Shown here in pieces: positions 24,538 through 33,400 of a stretch of DNA of 37,156 bases. The position numbers and the translations under genes are program-made. The notes under the pieces were generated by a model that searched no databases, was not told the DNA's origin, and saw only the letters and a program-made list of their open reading frames with translations. Position 1 is the first letter of the stretch, and every line of letters starts with the position of its first letter. Source of the stretch: Phycisphaerae bacterium (lineage in GTDB: Bacteria; Planctomycetota; Phycisphaerae; JAJVII01); assembly GCA_022072085.1 (NCBI GenBank), contig JAJVII010000052.1:1-37156 (forward strand), given 5' to 3'.

Positions 24538-26355
24538 ATGATGGCCAAAGACAGCAAGAGCAATCCATCACAGACGCGGCCTCGCCCGCGGCCGGAAGAG
24601 GTCGAGAAGACGCCGGCGGAGTCGATCAAGGAAACCATCGACTCAATCATCGTGGCGTTCTGCCTTGCGTTCGTGTTCCGGGCGTTCATCGTCGAGGCGT
24701 TCGTCATCCCCACCGGCTCGATGGCCGACACGCTGCTGGGCATGCACCGGCAGTACACCTGCGAAAGCTGCGGCTACACCTTCGACGTCGGCATCCAGGG
24801 GAGCGTCACCACGCTGGAGGCGATCCAGCAACTCCAGAGCGGGGGCCGCGAGGTCCGCTGCCCGCACTGCGGCTGGGCGCTGGAGACGCAGGTCGGCTCG
24901 GAGGCCGACCGTGAGCGGCCCAACCTCGGCGGCGACAAGATACTGGTGCTCAAGTACCCGTACCTGTTTTCCACGCCGCGGCGGTGGGACGTGGTGGTCT
25001 TCTACAACCCCGCGCTGCCCAGCGACAACTACATCAAGCGGCTGATCGGGCGGCCGGGCGAGTCCGTCCAGATCGTCGACGGCGACATCTTCGTCGGCGA
25101 CGCAAACGACCCCTCCAAGCCGATGCGCATCGCCCGCAAGCCCGACCGCGTCCAGGACGTGCTGTGGCGGCCGGTGTTCCACGAGGACAGCCGGCCGATC
25201 TACAAGATGTCGGCCGACCGGCAGGTGCCGCAGTGGGTCCCCGAGGCTGCGGACAACGGCTGGACGACCTCCGGCCGCGTGTTCACGTATCGGCCGATGG
25301 CGTCTGGGAACAGTTCGATCCGCTTTCACAGCCTGGGCGAGGAGGTCATGGAGGCGGCGGTCCCGACGCCGGGGGACCTGAACCTGAAGTACCGCCCGCT
25401 GGGATTCGTCGACTACTACGCCTACAACCGCTACCCGCGCGACGAAGTGGAGTGGCGGCAGCTCAACATCGTCCGCGACCTCAAGCTCGAGGCGGTCGTC
25501 TTCTTCACCGACCCCAACGCCAAGGGGGTTCTGCGGATGTCGATGAACCGCCGCAACCACCGGTTCATCGCCGAGTTCCGTCAGGACGGCACGGCCGAAC
25601 TGATCCAGCAGACCACCGACCTGACGGGCGTCACGACCAAGCGGGTCATCGGGAGCTGGCCGGGCGGCGGCCGGGCGACCCCGCTGCCGACCGACCGCGG
25701 CGTGCGCGTGCGGCTGCAAAACGTGGACTTCCAGGCCAGCCTCTGGATCGACGGCCGCAAGCTGATCTGGACGCGGGACGATGACTACGGCCCGGACGGG
25801 CCGGTCGGCCCGAGCCTGGAGGACCTGCGCAGGCTGGATGAGCAGAAGAGTGAAGGCGGGTTGGCCGACCGACACCTGCCCGGCGTCTGGATCGAAGCGT
25901 CCGGCGGCCCGCTGGATCTGGCCCACGTGAACCTGGACCGGGACGTGTATTACTCGGCCTACACCGAGGGGCGCGAACACACGGCGGTGGACCGCGGAAC
26001 GCCACTGTCGCCGAGTGGGTCGCAGATCATGAGACTGCGCGGGACGACGGGCCATCCCAGCGACTACGACGAGTTTTTCATGTTGGGCGACAACAGCCCG
26101 GCCAGCTACGACGGGCGAAAGTGGGAGATCAACGAACCCGATTTGATGTCCTACTGGCACCTGCGCAGCCGGATTCCGGAGTCTGAAAAGGGCAAGGCGC
26201 CCAACGACGTCGCCGAGCCGTACCGGTTCGGAACCGTGCCGCGGGACCACCTGATCGGGCGGGCGTTCTTCGTCTACTGGCCGGCCGGGCTCCAGATGTT
26301 CAATTCCAGGCTACACCTGGTGCCGAATGTGGGTAAAATGCGGCTGATCAACTGA
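24538..26355 (+). CDS. lepB: Signal peptidase I with zinc-knuckle and large beta insert
   Basis: A 605-residue type I signal peptidase, far longer than the usual 200-320. One membrane helix (about 37-58) precedes the catalytic Ser in PTGSMADTLLG (S61). The general base Lys is in DNYIKRLIGRPGES (K167). The final catalytic-core box is FFMLGDNSPASYDGR (513-527), followed by GRAFFVYWP. Two insertions are unusual: C75-x2-C78 and C108-x2-C111 between the Ser and Lys boxes look like a zinc ribbon, and about 320 residues (190-510) of beta-rich sequence, including a stretch resembling a LamG-type sandwich (VRVRLQNVDFQASLWIDGRKL), separate Lys from the last box. It removes signal peptides outside the inner membrane. 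A start at the next codon (24541) is equally possible. Confidence 0.92.
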   Translation: MMAKDSKSNPSQTRPRPRPEEVEKTPAESIKETIDSIIVAFCLAFVFRAFIVEAFVIPTGSMADTLLGMHRQYTCESCGYTFDVGIQGSVTTLEAIQQLQSGGREVRCPHCGWALETQVGSEADRERPNLGGDKILVLKYPYLFSTPRRWDVVVFYNPALPSDNYIKRLIGRPGESVQIVDGDIFVGDANDPSKPMRIARKPDRVQDVLWRPVFHEDSRPIYKMSADRQVPQWVPEAADNGWTTSGRVFTYRPMASGNSSIRFHSLGEEVMEAAVPTPGDLNLKYRPLGFVDYYAYNRYPRDEVEWRQLNIVRDLKLEAVVFFTDPNAKGVLRMSMNRRNHRFIAEFRQDGTAELIQQTTDLTGVTTKRVIGSWPGGGRATPLPTDRGVRVRLQNVDFQASLWIDGRKLIWTRDDDYGPDGPVGPSLEDLRRLDEQKSEGGLADRHLPGVWIEASGGPLDLAHVNLDRDVYYSAYTEGREHTAVDRGTPLSPSGSQIMRLRGTTGHPSDYDEFFMLGDNSPASYDGRKWEINEPDLMSYWHLRSRIPESEKGKAPNDVAEPYRFGTVPRDHLIGRAFFVYWPAGLQMFNSRLHLVPNVGKMRLIN

Positions 26356-26699
26356 GCCGGTCGGGCGCGGATCGGAGAGGCGGAAACAGCGGCGTTTCGG
26401 GTGGTTTTCCACAGTCGGGTGGGTGAGGCGTGCCCAGAAGAGCGAACCAGTGCAAAATCCGTGCCAGAGCGGCTGCTGACGAAGCCGAAACATGGACGTT
26501 AGGGAATGGCAAACATGTAAATCATGCTGTGGAAACTGCTTCTGCAATTTCAGGAACGGTTTTCGCAACTGTGACATTGTAAGGACTAATGCAGAGTATT
26601 TAGGATTTGTCGCCGGTTTTCGGCGATTTCGATAGGCTTGCGGTTCTTTATCAACAGGTTTTCCACAGCGGCGACCAGCGCCGCCGAGGTTGAGCCCGG
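26356..26699. other. Candidate replication-origin-like region with DnaA-box-like 9-mers
   Basis: A 344-bp noncoding, AT-richer stretch. TTTTCCACA occurs at 26405 and 26659, TTATCAACA at 26648 and the reverse-strand GTTTCCACA at 26528-26536. The 26648/26659 pair is tandem with a 2-bp gap. A hairpin TCGCCG-GTTTT-CGGCGA lies at 26610-26626. Two parS sites are about 2.3 kb away. No dnaA or dnaN gene is visible, so oriC status is unproven. Confidence 0.45.
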
Positions 26700-27437
26700 A
26701 TGATCCTTCTGGAATCAATCGACCTGGTGAAGCGATACGGCGGGCGAACCGTCGTCAACCGCGTCTCGTACCACGTCAGCCAGGGCGAAATCGTCGGCCT
26801 GCTCGGCCGAAACGGCGCCGGCAAGACGACCAGTTTCCGCATGACCATTGGCATGATCGAGCCCGACGGCGGCACGGTGATGTTCGACGGCGTGGAGGTG
26901 ACCGACCTGCCGATGTACAAGCGGGCCCGCCGCGGCATCGGCTATCTATCGCAGGAGCCCTCGATCTTTCAGCGGCTCAGCGCCCGCGACAACCTGCTGG
27001 CGATCCTGGAAACCATGCCCATGTCGCGGCAGGCCCGTCGGCGCCGCGCCGACGATCTGCTGGAGCACTTCGGCCTGAGCAAGGTGACCAACCAGCACGC
27101 CCGGACGCTCTCCGGCGGCGAGCGGCGGAAGCTGGAGATCGCCCGTGCCCTCATCACCAACCCGACGCTGATCCTGCTGGACGAGCCGTTCTCCGGCGTC
27201 GACCCGATCGCCGTCGAGGACCTCCAGAAGGAACTGCTCAAGCTGCGGGCCGAGCAGGGCCTGTCGTTCCTGATCACCGACCACAACGTCGAGCGGACGC
27301 TGGAGGTGGTCGACCGGGCCTACATCATCAATGAAGGCAAGGTGCTCCGCGAGGGCAGCCCGAAGGAACTGATCACCGACGAACTGGTCCGCAAGACCTA
27401 CCTCGGCAACACCTTCCGCGGCGACGAATTCGACTGA
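26700..27437 (+). CDS. lptB: LPS export ABC transporter ATPase
   Basis: A 245-residue ABC ATPase of the LptB type, which powers extraction of lipopolysaccharide from the inner membrane with LptF/LptG. Walker A is GRNGAGKTT (36-44), the signature LSGGERRKLEIARAL (137-151) and Walker B LILLDEPFSGVDP (157-169). The H-loop ITDHNV is near residue 193. The signature with ERRKLEIARAL and the phrase DEPFSGVDPIAV are characteristic of LptB rather than of amino-acid importers such as LivG. LptA, LptC, LptF and LptG are not adjacent. GAGG lies about 10 nt upstream of the ATG, and DnaA-box-like 9-mers lie 33 bp upstream. Confidence 0.92.
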   Translation: MILLESIDLVKRYGGRTVVNRVSYHVSQGEIVGLLGRNGAGKTTSFRMTIGMIEPDGGTVMFDGVEVTDLPMYKRARRGIGYLSQEPSIFQRLSARDNLLAILETMPMSRQARRRRADDLLEHFGLSKVTNQHARTLSGGERRKLEIARALITNPTLILLDEPFSGVDPIAVEDLQKELLKLRAEQGLSFLITDHNVERTLEVVDRAYIINEGKVLREGSPKELITDELVRKTYLGNTFRGDEFD

Positions 27438-27440
27438 GAA

Positions 27441-27562
27441 GAATTTTGGATTCGAGACTTAGGATTTTGGATTGAAGGAAGAGGGCCTCGGCCTGTGCGT
27501 ATGTCCGATTGCGAACCTGTCCCCTCTTTGAATCTAAAATCGTCAATCTAAAATCTGAAATG
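27441..27562. repeat. Inverted heptad-repeat element D
   Basis: Left arm: ATTTTGG, ATTCGAG, ACTTAGG, ATTTTGG, ATTGAAG (27444-27478). Right arm: AATCTAA, AATCGTC, AATCTAA, AATCTGA (27531-27558), the same kind of unit reversed. A core of about 50 bp lies between. The element fills the whole gap between lptB and queD. Confidence 0.85.
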
Positions 27563-27574
27563 GACTGCACGCTT

Positions 27575-27937
27575 ATGCACGTCACGCTGTCCAGGACGTT
27601 CACCTTCGAAGCCGCCCATCGGCTGCCGGCAGTGCCCGAGGGGCACAAGTGCCGCCGCCTGCACGGCCACAGCTACAGGGTCCAGGTCGATGTCGCCGGC
27701 GAGGTGGACCCGGCCACCGGCTGGCTGATCGACTACGCCGACATCCTGGCCGCCTTCGAGCCGATCCGCCAGCGGCTGGACCACTACTACCTCAACGAGG
27801 TCGAGGGGCTGGAGAACGCGACAAGCGAGAACCTGGCCAAGTGGATCTGGGACCGCCTGGCCCCAGCCCTCCCGCTGCTGTCAGCCGTCGTCATCCACGA
27901 AACCTGCCAGAACCGCTGCGAATACCGCGGGCGGTAA
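27575..27937 (+). CDS. queD: 6-carboxytetrahydropterin synthase (QueD-like)
   Basis: A 120-residue enzyme of the 6-pyruvoyltetrahydropterin synthase family; the QueD branch converts dihydroneopterin triphosphate to 6-carboxytetrahydropterin for queuosine and other deazapurines. Zinc ligands are H15 (FEAAHRL), H30 and H32 (RLHGHSY); the catalytic Cys is C26 (HKCRRLHGH); D69/H70 and E109 ([12 protein letters not shown]) complete the active site. The start is uncertain: an ATG at 27560 would add MDCTL, but that codon lies in the right arm of the repeat element, and neither ATG has a ribosome binding site. 27575 gives the canonical family N-terminus. Other queuosine genes are absent. Confidence 0.88.
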   Translation: MHVTLSRTFTFEAAHRLPAVPEGHKCRRLHGHSYRVQVDVAGEVDPATGWLIDYADILAAFEPIRQRLDHYYLNEVEGLENATSENLAKWIWDRLAPALPLLSAVVIHETCQNRCEYRGR

Positions 27938-27948
27938 GCCGCTCCGTT

Positions 27949-29058
27949 TCAGCCCTGCCGGCCCGACAGGGCCAGCAGTTCGCCCAGGCCAAAGGCGATC
28001 GCTGTCGCCATCAGCAGCGGCATGACGTGCATCTTCAACGCTCCGACGGCTGCCGTGTAGCGGACGCCGCCCAGCGACACGCCCTTCACGTTCTCGGCCA
28101 TCTTCGCCAACTGGGCCGCCTGCTCGCCGACGTATCCGCAGGCCAGCAGCGCCGCACCGGCCGCCAGCAGCGCAGCCGTCCCCAGCAGACTGGCGAACAC
28201 CGCCGGCAGCAGCCCGCCCGCCGCCGGTCCGCCGTAGGTCGCTGGCGTCAGTTGACGCTTGCCCGGCGGCAGCAGGCTGCGCAGCCCGCCCAGCGCCGTC
28301 AGCACGCAGAAGCCCATCCCCGTTAGCCAGGGCCAGATTCGGGCCGCGCCTGTCAGCCTCCAGGCCTCGTTGGCGACGTCCTTCTGCATCCCGTGTTTCC
28401 AGGCCGAGCGGAACAGCATCCCCCCGTCCGGCCAGACCGGCGCCAGGAAGATTACCAGCAGTGCCAGCCCGCCGACCGCCGCTGCCGCCTGCGCCGCCCG
28501 GGCGGCAGGGTTGCGCCACAGACCCAGCCCGCCGGCCAGGGCCAGCATCCACGCCCCGATCAGCGCCAGCGTTAGCCAGCAGTCGTGCGCCCGGTCGACG
28601 CCGCCGGCCGGGGGATGCGCCAGCAGCCCGTAGCGCGTGTAGATCGCCGAGGCGATGAAGTACCCTGCCCCAACCAGCATCGCCAGGCCTGCTCCAGCCG
28701 ACCCGCCGCCGGCCAGCGCCACGACCACGAGGATCGCTGCCGCCCCCAGCGGGTAGATGGCCGCGAACTTCTGCGGGAAGTCGACCTTCGGGTTGGTCTG
28801 GGCCTCGAAGCTGGTCCATTCGGTCTTGTCGAACTTCGCGCCGCTGCGGATCGGCAGGATGACGATGGCCGCGACGATCAGCCCCAGCAGGAGCAGCCCG
28901 ACGCGTACCCGCGCGCGCGGGCGGCCGGCTAGGGCTGCCGGTCGCTGATAGGTCGTCCAGGGCGTCGCCGCCGCCGGGGGCAGGGGCGTGTTCGGATCGG
29001 GCGGCCGCGGCGCCGCCGGCTCGGGGCTCAGGTCGTAGACATCATCGCTCTTGCTCAT
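27949..29058 (-). CDS. Multi-pass membrane protein with YDLxP N-terminus (twin 2)
   Basis: A 369-residue membrane protein of unknown function. The N-terminal about 65 residues are cytoplasm-like and proline-rich, opening MSKSDDVYDLSPEPAAPRPPDPN. About seven to nine hydrophobic segments follow (VGLLLLGLIVAAIVILPI first, TAIAFGLGELLAL last). The start at 29058 is chosen because YDLxP near the N-terminus recurs in the upstream neighbour. That neighbour also has exactly 369 residues, a similar layout (short tail, first helix, then a stretch beginning at a conserved position before AIYPLGAAAILV / VLLYPLLAGLGLIV), and the same strand, with 76 bp between them. The pair is probably an ancient duplication. 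Confidence 0.75.
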   Translation of the reverse strand: MSKSDDVYDLSPEPAAPRPPDPNTPLPPAAATPWTTYQRPAALAGRPRARVRVGLLLLGLIVAAIVILPIRSGAKFDKTEWTSFEAQTNPKVDFPQKFAAIYPLGAAAILVVVALAGGGSAGAGLAMLVGAGYFIASAIYTRYGLLAHPPAGGVDRAHDCWLTLALIGAWMLALAGGLGLWRNPAARAAQAAAAVGGLALLVIFLAPVWPDGGMLFRSAWKHGMQKDVANEAWRLTGAARIWPWLTGMGFCVLTALGGLRSLLPPGKRQLTPATYGGPAAGGLLPAVFASLLGTAALLAAGAALLACGYVGEQAAQLAKMAENVKGVSLGGVRYTAAVGALKMHVMPLLMATAIAFGLGELLALSGRQG

Positions 29059-29134
29059 AGGCGTGTGCCCCGTGAAGACGCCCCCAATCGCCGCGATACT
29101 ACACTGCGCCCCCGCCCGCCACAACGCCCGGCGG

Positions 29135-30244
29135 TCACTCGGCCGCCGCCGCCTCCGCGTGCCCCAAAGGCAGGTTCACCAGCACGTCGCTGAATCCGAC
29201 CGGGACCAGGAACAGGATCAGCAGCATGGTGCCTGCCGTCTTGAGGGACATCATCGCCAGCGTCCAGCCCAGGCCCGGCGGCAGATTCGCCCCGGCGGGA
29301 ATGCTGGCCATCGCCTGGAACATGGCGCCGAGTACCAGCGCCGCCAGCGAGAACATCAGCACGTAGAAGCCCAGCCCGGCCAGGCCGTCGCTCCGCCGGC
29401 TGGGCGAGTTCATCAGGCAGCAGATCGACGCCCCCACCGGTCCCAGCACGAAGCACCAGAGCCCCAGCGTCAGCCACGGCGCGTCGCTCACGGAACCTCC
29501 GGAGAACGCGTCGATCAGCAGCGCCCCGGTCTTCTGGGTCGGCCCGGCCGGCAGGAGCATCAGCCCCAGCACGAGAATTGCCCCGCACAGTCCCGACAGC
29601 CACGCCGGCCAACTCGTCGGCCTGAAGTACCGCGCCCGGCAGCCCGCGAACAGCAGCCCCCAGCCGGCCACCAGCCCTAGCGCCCAGAGCGCCGCCTTGC
29701 CTTGCGCCATGGCGTCCAGTTCGCCGGTTGGGGACGACATCGCAGACCTGTGCGCCTCCGCGCTGTCCACACTTCCCGCCATCAGGAGGCCCACATAGAT
29801 CGCCGGGATCAGCAGGATGGCGATCGCCCCGGCCATCCGCCGCACGCCCAACGCCAGCACGATCAGCCCCAGCCCGGCCAGCAGCGGGTAGAGCAGCACG
29901 ACTTTGAGCATCAGCGGGGCGTGCTCTGCGTGCTCCATCACGCTGAAGTTGATGAACTGCAGTTCGGTTGTCATTTCCCCGCTGTTGCTGAAGCTCGGCA
30001 TCATCACGGGCATGACAACGATTGCGATCAGCAGAGCGCCGTAGAGCAGCAGGTTCCGCGATCGCACCGACGCGTGCGAGTGCAACATCGCTATCTCGCG
30101 CCGCTTCGGCCGCTGAAATGACGTTACGCCTGCCGGCACGGGGGACGACGCCGCCGCTGACAGACCGGCCAGCGGATCGACGGGATCCGCCGGCCGGCCG
30201 ACATTGGACGCGGCGGAATCGGGTCGCAGGTCGTAATCGTTCAT
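29135..30244 (-). CDS. Multi-pass membrane protein with YDLxP N-terminus (twin 1)
   Basis: A 369-residue membrane protein, first gene of the twin pair. It opens MNDYDLRPDSAASNVGRP; the first helix is NLLLYGALLIAIVVMPVMMP. Roughly eight hydrophobic segments follow, and the protein ends in a short polar tail (GHAEAAAAE). Phrases shared with the downstream twin are YPLLAGLGLIVLALG versus YPLGAAAILVVVALAG, and similar W/GL-rich helices. No catalytic motif or transporter signature is recognised. The start at 30244 is preferred to an upstream extension because it gives the YDLxP opening common in planctomycete proteins. The gene is divergent from addB, with about 220 bp between starts. Confidence 0.75.
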   Translation of the reverse strand: MNDYDLRPDSAASNVGRPADPVDPLAGLSAAASSPVPAGVTSFQRPKRREIAMLHSHASVRSRNLLLYGALLIAIVVMPVMMPSFSNSGEMTTELQFINFSVMEHAEHAPLMLKVVLLYPLLAGLGLIVLALGVRRMAGAIAILLIPAIYVGLLMAGSVDSAEAHRSAMSSPTGELDAMAQGKAALWALGLVAGWGLLFAGCRARYFRPTSWPAWLSGLCGAILVLGLMLLPAGPTQKTGALLIDAFSGGSVSDAPWLTLGLWCFVLGPVGASICCLMNSPSRRSDGLAGLGFYVLMFSLAALVLGAMFQAMASIPAGANLPPGLGWTLAMMSLKTAGTMLLILFLVPVGFSDVLVNLPLGHAEAAAAE

Positions 30245-30464
30245 GTTGAGTCTCCCCAGTGCGAAAGGTGCGCTCAACCAGACGTGCCCCCCGGTCCCCA
30301 CGACCCGGAGCCTGCACGGCAATCTACCGGCCGCCTCGCGCCTTGGCCAGCACAATCATCCGGCGTCACGGTGCCCCGCGTTGCATCGGACGACTCGTGC
30401 GGCTACAACAGTTCGAGTCGGGAGCGATGGGGCGGCCGGCCCGCCGCCTCGCAAGGGAGTGCGC

Positions 30465-33400
30465 ATGTCCGTTCGATTCGTCATAGGCCGATCCGGCGCG
30501 GGCAAGACGCGACATTGCCTGGATGCGGTGCGCCGCCAACTCGCCGATTCGCCGGCCGACGGACCGCCGCTGATCCTGCTGGTCCCCGAGCAGGCCACCT
30601 TCCAGGTCGAGCGGGCGCTGCTGGACCCAGCCGGCGAAGGCACGCCGCTCGGCGGCCATCACCGGGCGCGGGTGCTTTCGTTCCAGCGATTCGCCGGGCT
30701 GCTGTTCAACGAACTGGGCGGGCCGGAGCATCCGCCCATCAGCGCGCTTGCCAAGCAGATGGCGCTGCGTGCCGTGCTCGAACCGCTGGGCAAGCGGCTG
30801 CCGACCTTCGCGCCGAGCATCGACCGGCCCGGCTTCCTCGCCCGGCTGGCCGACCTGTTCCGCGAACTGCACCAATACGAGGTGACCGCCGACCAGCTTC
30901 GCGAGCGGGCGTCGGCGGAGCCCTCCCACCGGCTGGCCGCCAAGCTGGCCGACCTGGCCGAGGCGTTCGACGCCTTCGAGGCTTACCTGAAGCAGGCGGA
31001 GTTCTCCGACCCCGACGCCGCGCTGACCGTCGCCCGGGGCCTGCTGGAACGCAGCCGGTTGGCGGCCGGGGCGAGCGTCTGGGTGGACGGCTTCGCCGGT
31101 TTCACGCCGCAGGAGTTGAGCTTCCTGGGCGAACTGGTCCGCGTCGCCGCCGCCGCCGAGATAGCCCTGGTGATGGACCCGCGGGCGGTGCCCGCCTGGC
31201 CCGGGCCGATGCAGGTCCCGCTCGGCCGACTCTTCCGCCGCAGCGAGGACACCTACCTTCGGCTGCGCCGTCACTTCGACCATCGCGGCCTGCCGGTCGG
31301 CCCGCCGTTGCTGCTGGAGCGGGTGCATCGCTTCGCCGCCGACTCCCCGCTGGTCCGCATCGAACGCGAGATGTTCGAGAAGGTCGGCGGTGGGCCGAAC
31401 GGCGCCGCCTCCTCCACTCGAAACTCCGACCTCCCGCCGCAACTGCTCGCCCATCGCAACGACCGCGTGGTGCTCGTCGAGGCCCCCGACCGCCGGGCCG
31501 AGGTGCGCGCCGCCGTCGCCCAGGTGCGGCATCTGGTGTCGGCCAGCGGCTGGCGCTTTCGCGACATCGCGGTCATCCTCCGCAGCCTGGAGGAGTACTG
31601 GCAACTGCTGGTCGAGGCCTTCGCGGACGCCGGGATCCCCTGCTTCATCGACCGCCGCCAGCCGATCGCACATCACCCGCTGGTTGAACTGCTGCGGTCA
31701 GCCGTCGCGGGCATCGCGACGGGCTTCGCGCCCGCGAGCGGCCACCTGATCGCCTGGCTGAAGACCGACCTGCCGGCCTCCATGTTCGGTGACGATTGTT
31801 CCAATCCCCTGGCTGCCTATCGCGACGCGGTGGACCGGCTGGAGAACTACGCGTTGGCCTACGGCATCGGTGGCGACGCCTGGTTCCGCCCCGACCGCTG
31901 GCGGTTCCATGAGCACACCGGCTTCGGCGCCGAGGACCTGGGCGACTCGGCCGACTGCCGGCCCGACAGCCACGACCGGATGGTCGATGCGACCGCGCGG
32001 GTGCTGGCCCCGCTGGCGGAGCTTCACAAACTGGCTCGCGCCCAACCCGACGGGCCCACCGTCGAGCAATGGACCGACGGCTTGTGGCGGATGCTCCAGC
32101 GGCTGCGGGTGGCCGACACGCTCGAAGCGTGGTCGGCTGGCGATCCCGGCCACGTGCATCGCCAGGCCCTCGACGCGGTCGAGGCCCTGCTGGCCGACCT
32201 GCGGCGTTCGCTGGGCGAGCGGCAGATGACGCCTGCGGTGCTGGTGCAGGTCCTCGAAGCCGGCCTGTCGCAGCTCACCCTCGGGTTGGTCCCGCCGAGC
32301 CTGGACCAGGTGCTCATCAGCGCGATCGAGCGTTCGCGTCATCCGCGGATCCGGGCGGCCCTGGTGCTGGGCATGGGCGAGCGGTGCTTCCCGCGGCTGG
32401 CGGCGGTGCAGTCGATCCTGACCGACGGCGACCGGCAGGCGCTGGCCGAGGCGGGCGAATGCGGAGGGGGGAATGCGGAATGCGGAATGAAGCCAGGAGA
32501 CCAGCCGGGCCTCTTCGACGATCCGTTTCCCGCGAAAGCCGCCGCCTCTTCTCCGACTCTCGGCACTCGGCACTCAGCACTCAGCACTTCTTCGGGCCTC
32601 CCGGCCGTCGAGCTGGCGCCGGGGCGCAGCGAGTTGCTTTTCGACGAGGACCTGATGGCCTACCTCGCCCTGACGCGGCCGGGCGAGCGGCTGTGGGTGA
32701 GCTACCCCGCGTCCGACGACGCCGGCCGACCGCTGGGCCCGTCGCGATATCTCCGCCGCCTGCGCGAGCTGCTGCCCGAGACGCCGCTGGTCCGCATTGC
32801 CGACCAGCCCGCGCCGCTGGCGGCGCTGACCGCGGGCGAGTTGGCCGGCGTGCTTGGCGGGCGATTCGCCGGCCGCATCGGCGACGACTCGCCGACGCCG
32901 CTGGAGGCCGCCTGTTACGGCCTGCTGCGCAACCGTGGGCCGGCGGCGCTGCTGCCGCTGGAGTCGCTGGCCTACGCCAACGAGCCGGGCCTGTCGGCTG
33001 AGGTGGCGGCGGGCCTGTTCGTGTCCGGCCGATCGCGCCGGCTGGCCGGCTCGGTCACGCGGCTGGAGAGCTTCGCCGCCTGCCCGTTCCAGCACTTGGC
33101 CGGGCATGGCCTGCGGCTCCAGCCCCGCGAGCGGATCGAGATGGACGCCCTCCAACTCGGTCGGTTCTATCACGAGATCCTGCGGCAGCTCTTCGACCGG
33201 CTGGCAGAGGGCGGCCGGCTGCGCTGGAGCGATCACGCGCCGGCCGATCTGCGGGCAGCCGTCCGCGAGCTGGTGGATAAGGCCCGCGACGAGCTGGACC
33301 TGCCGCGGCTGGAGGGCGGGGCGGTGGGTTGGCTGCTTCAGCAGGCCGAGGAGGCGCTGGGCGACCTGGCCGAGGCGATGGCTGCCGCGTCGTCGGCCGC

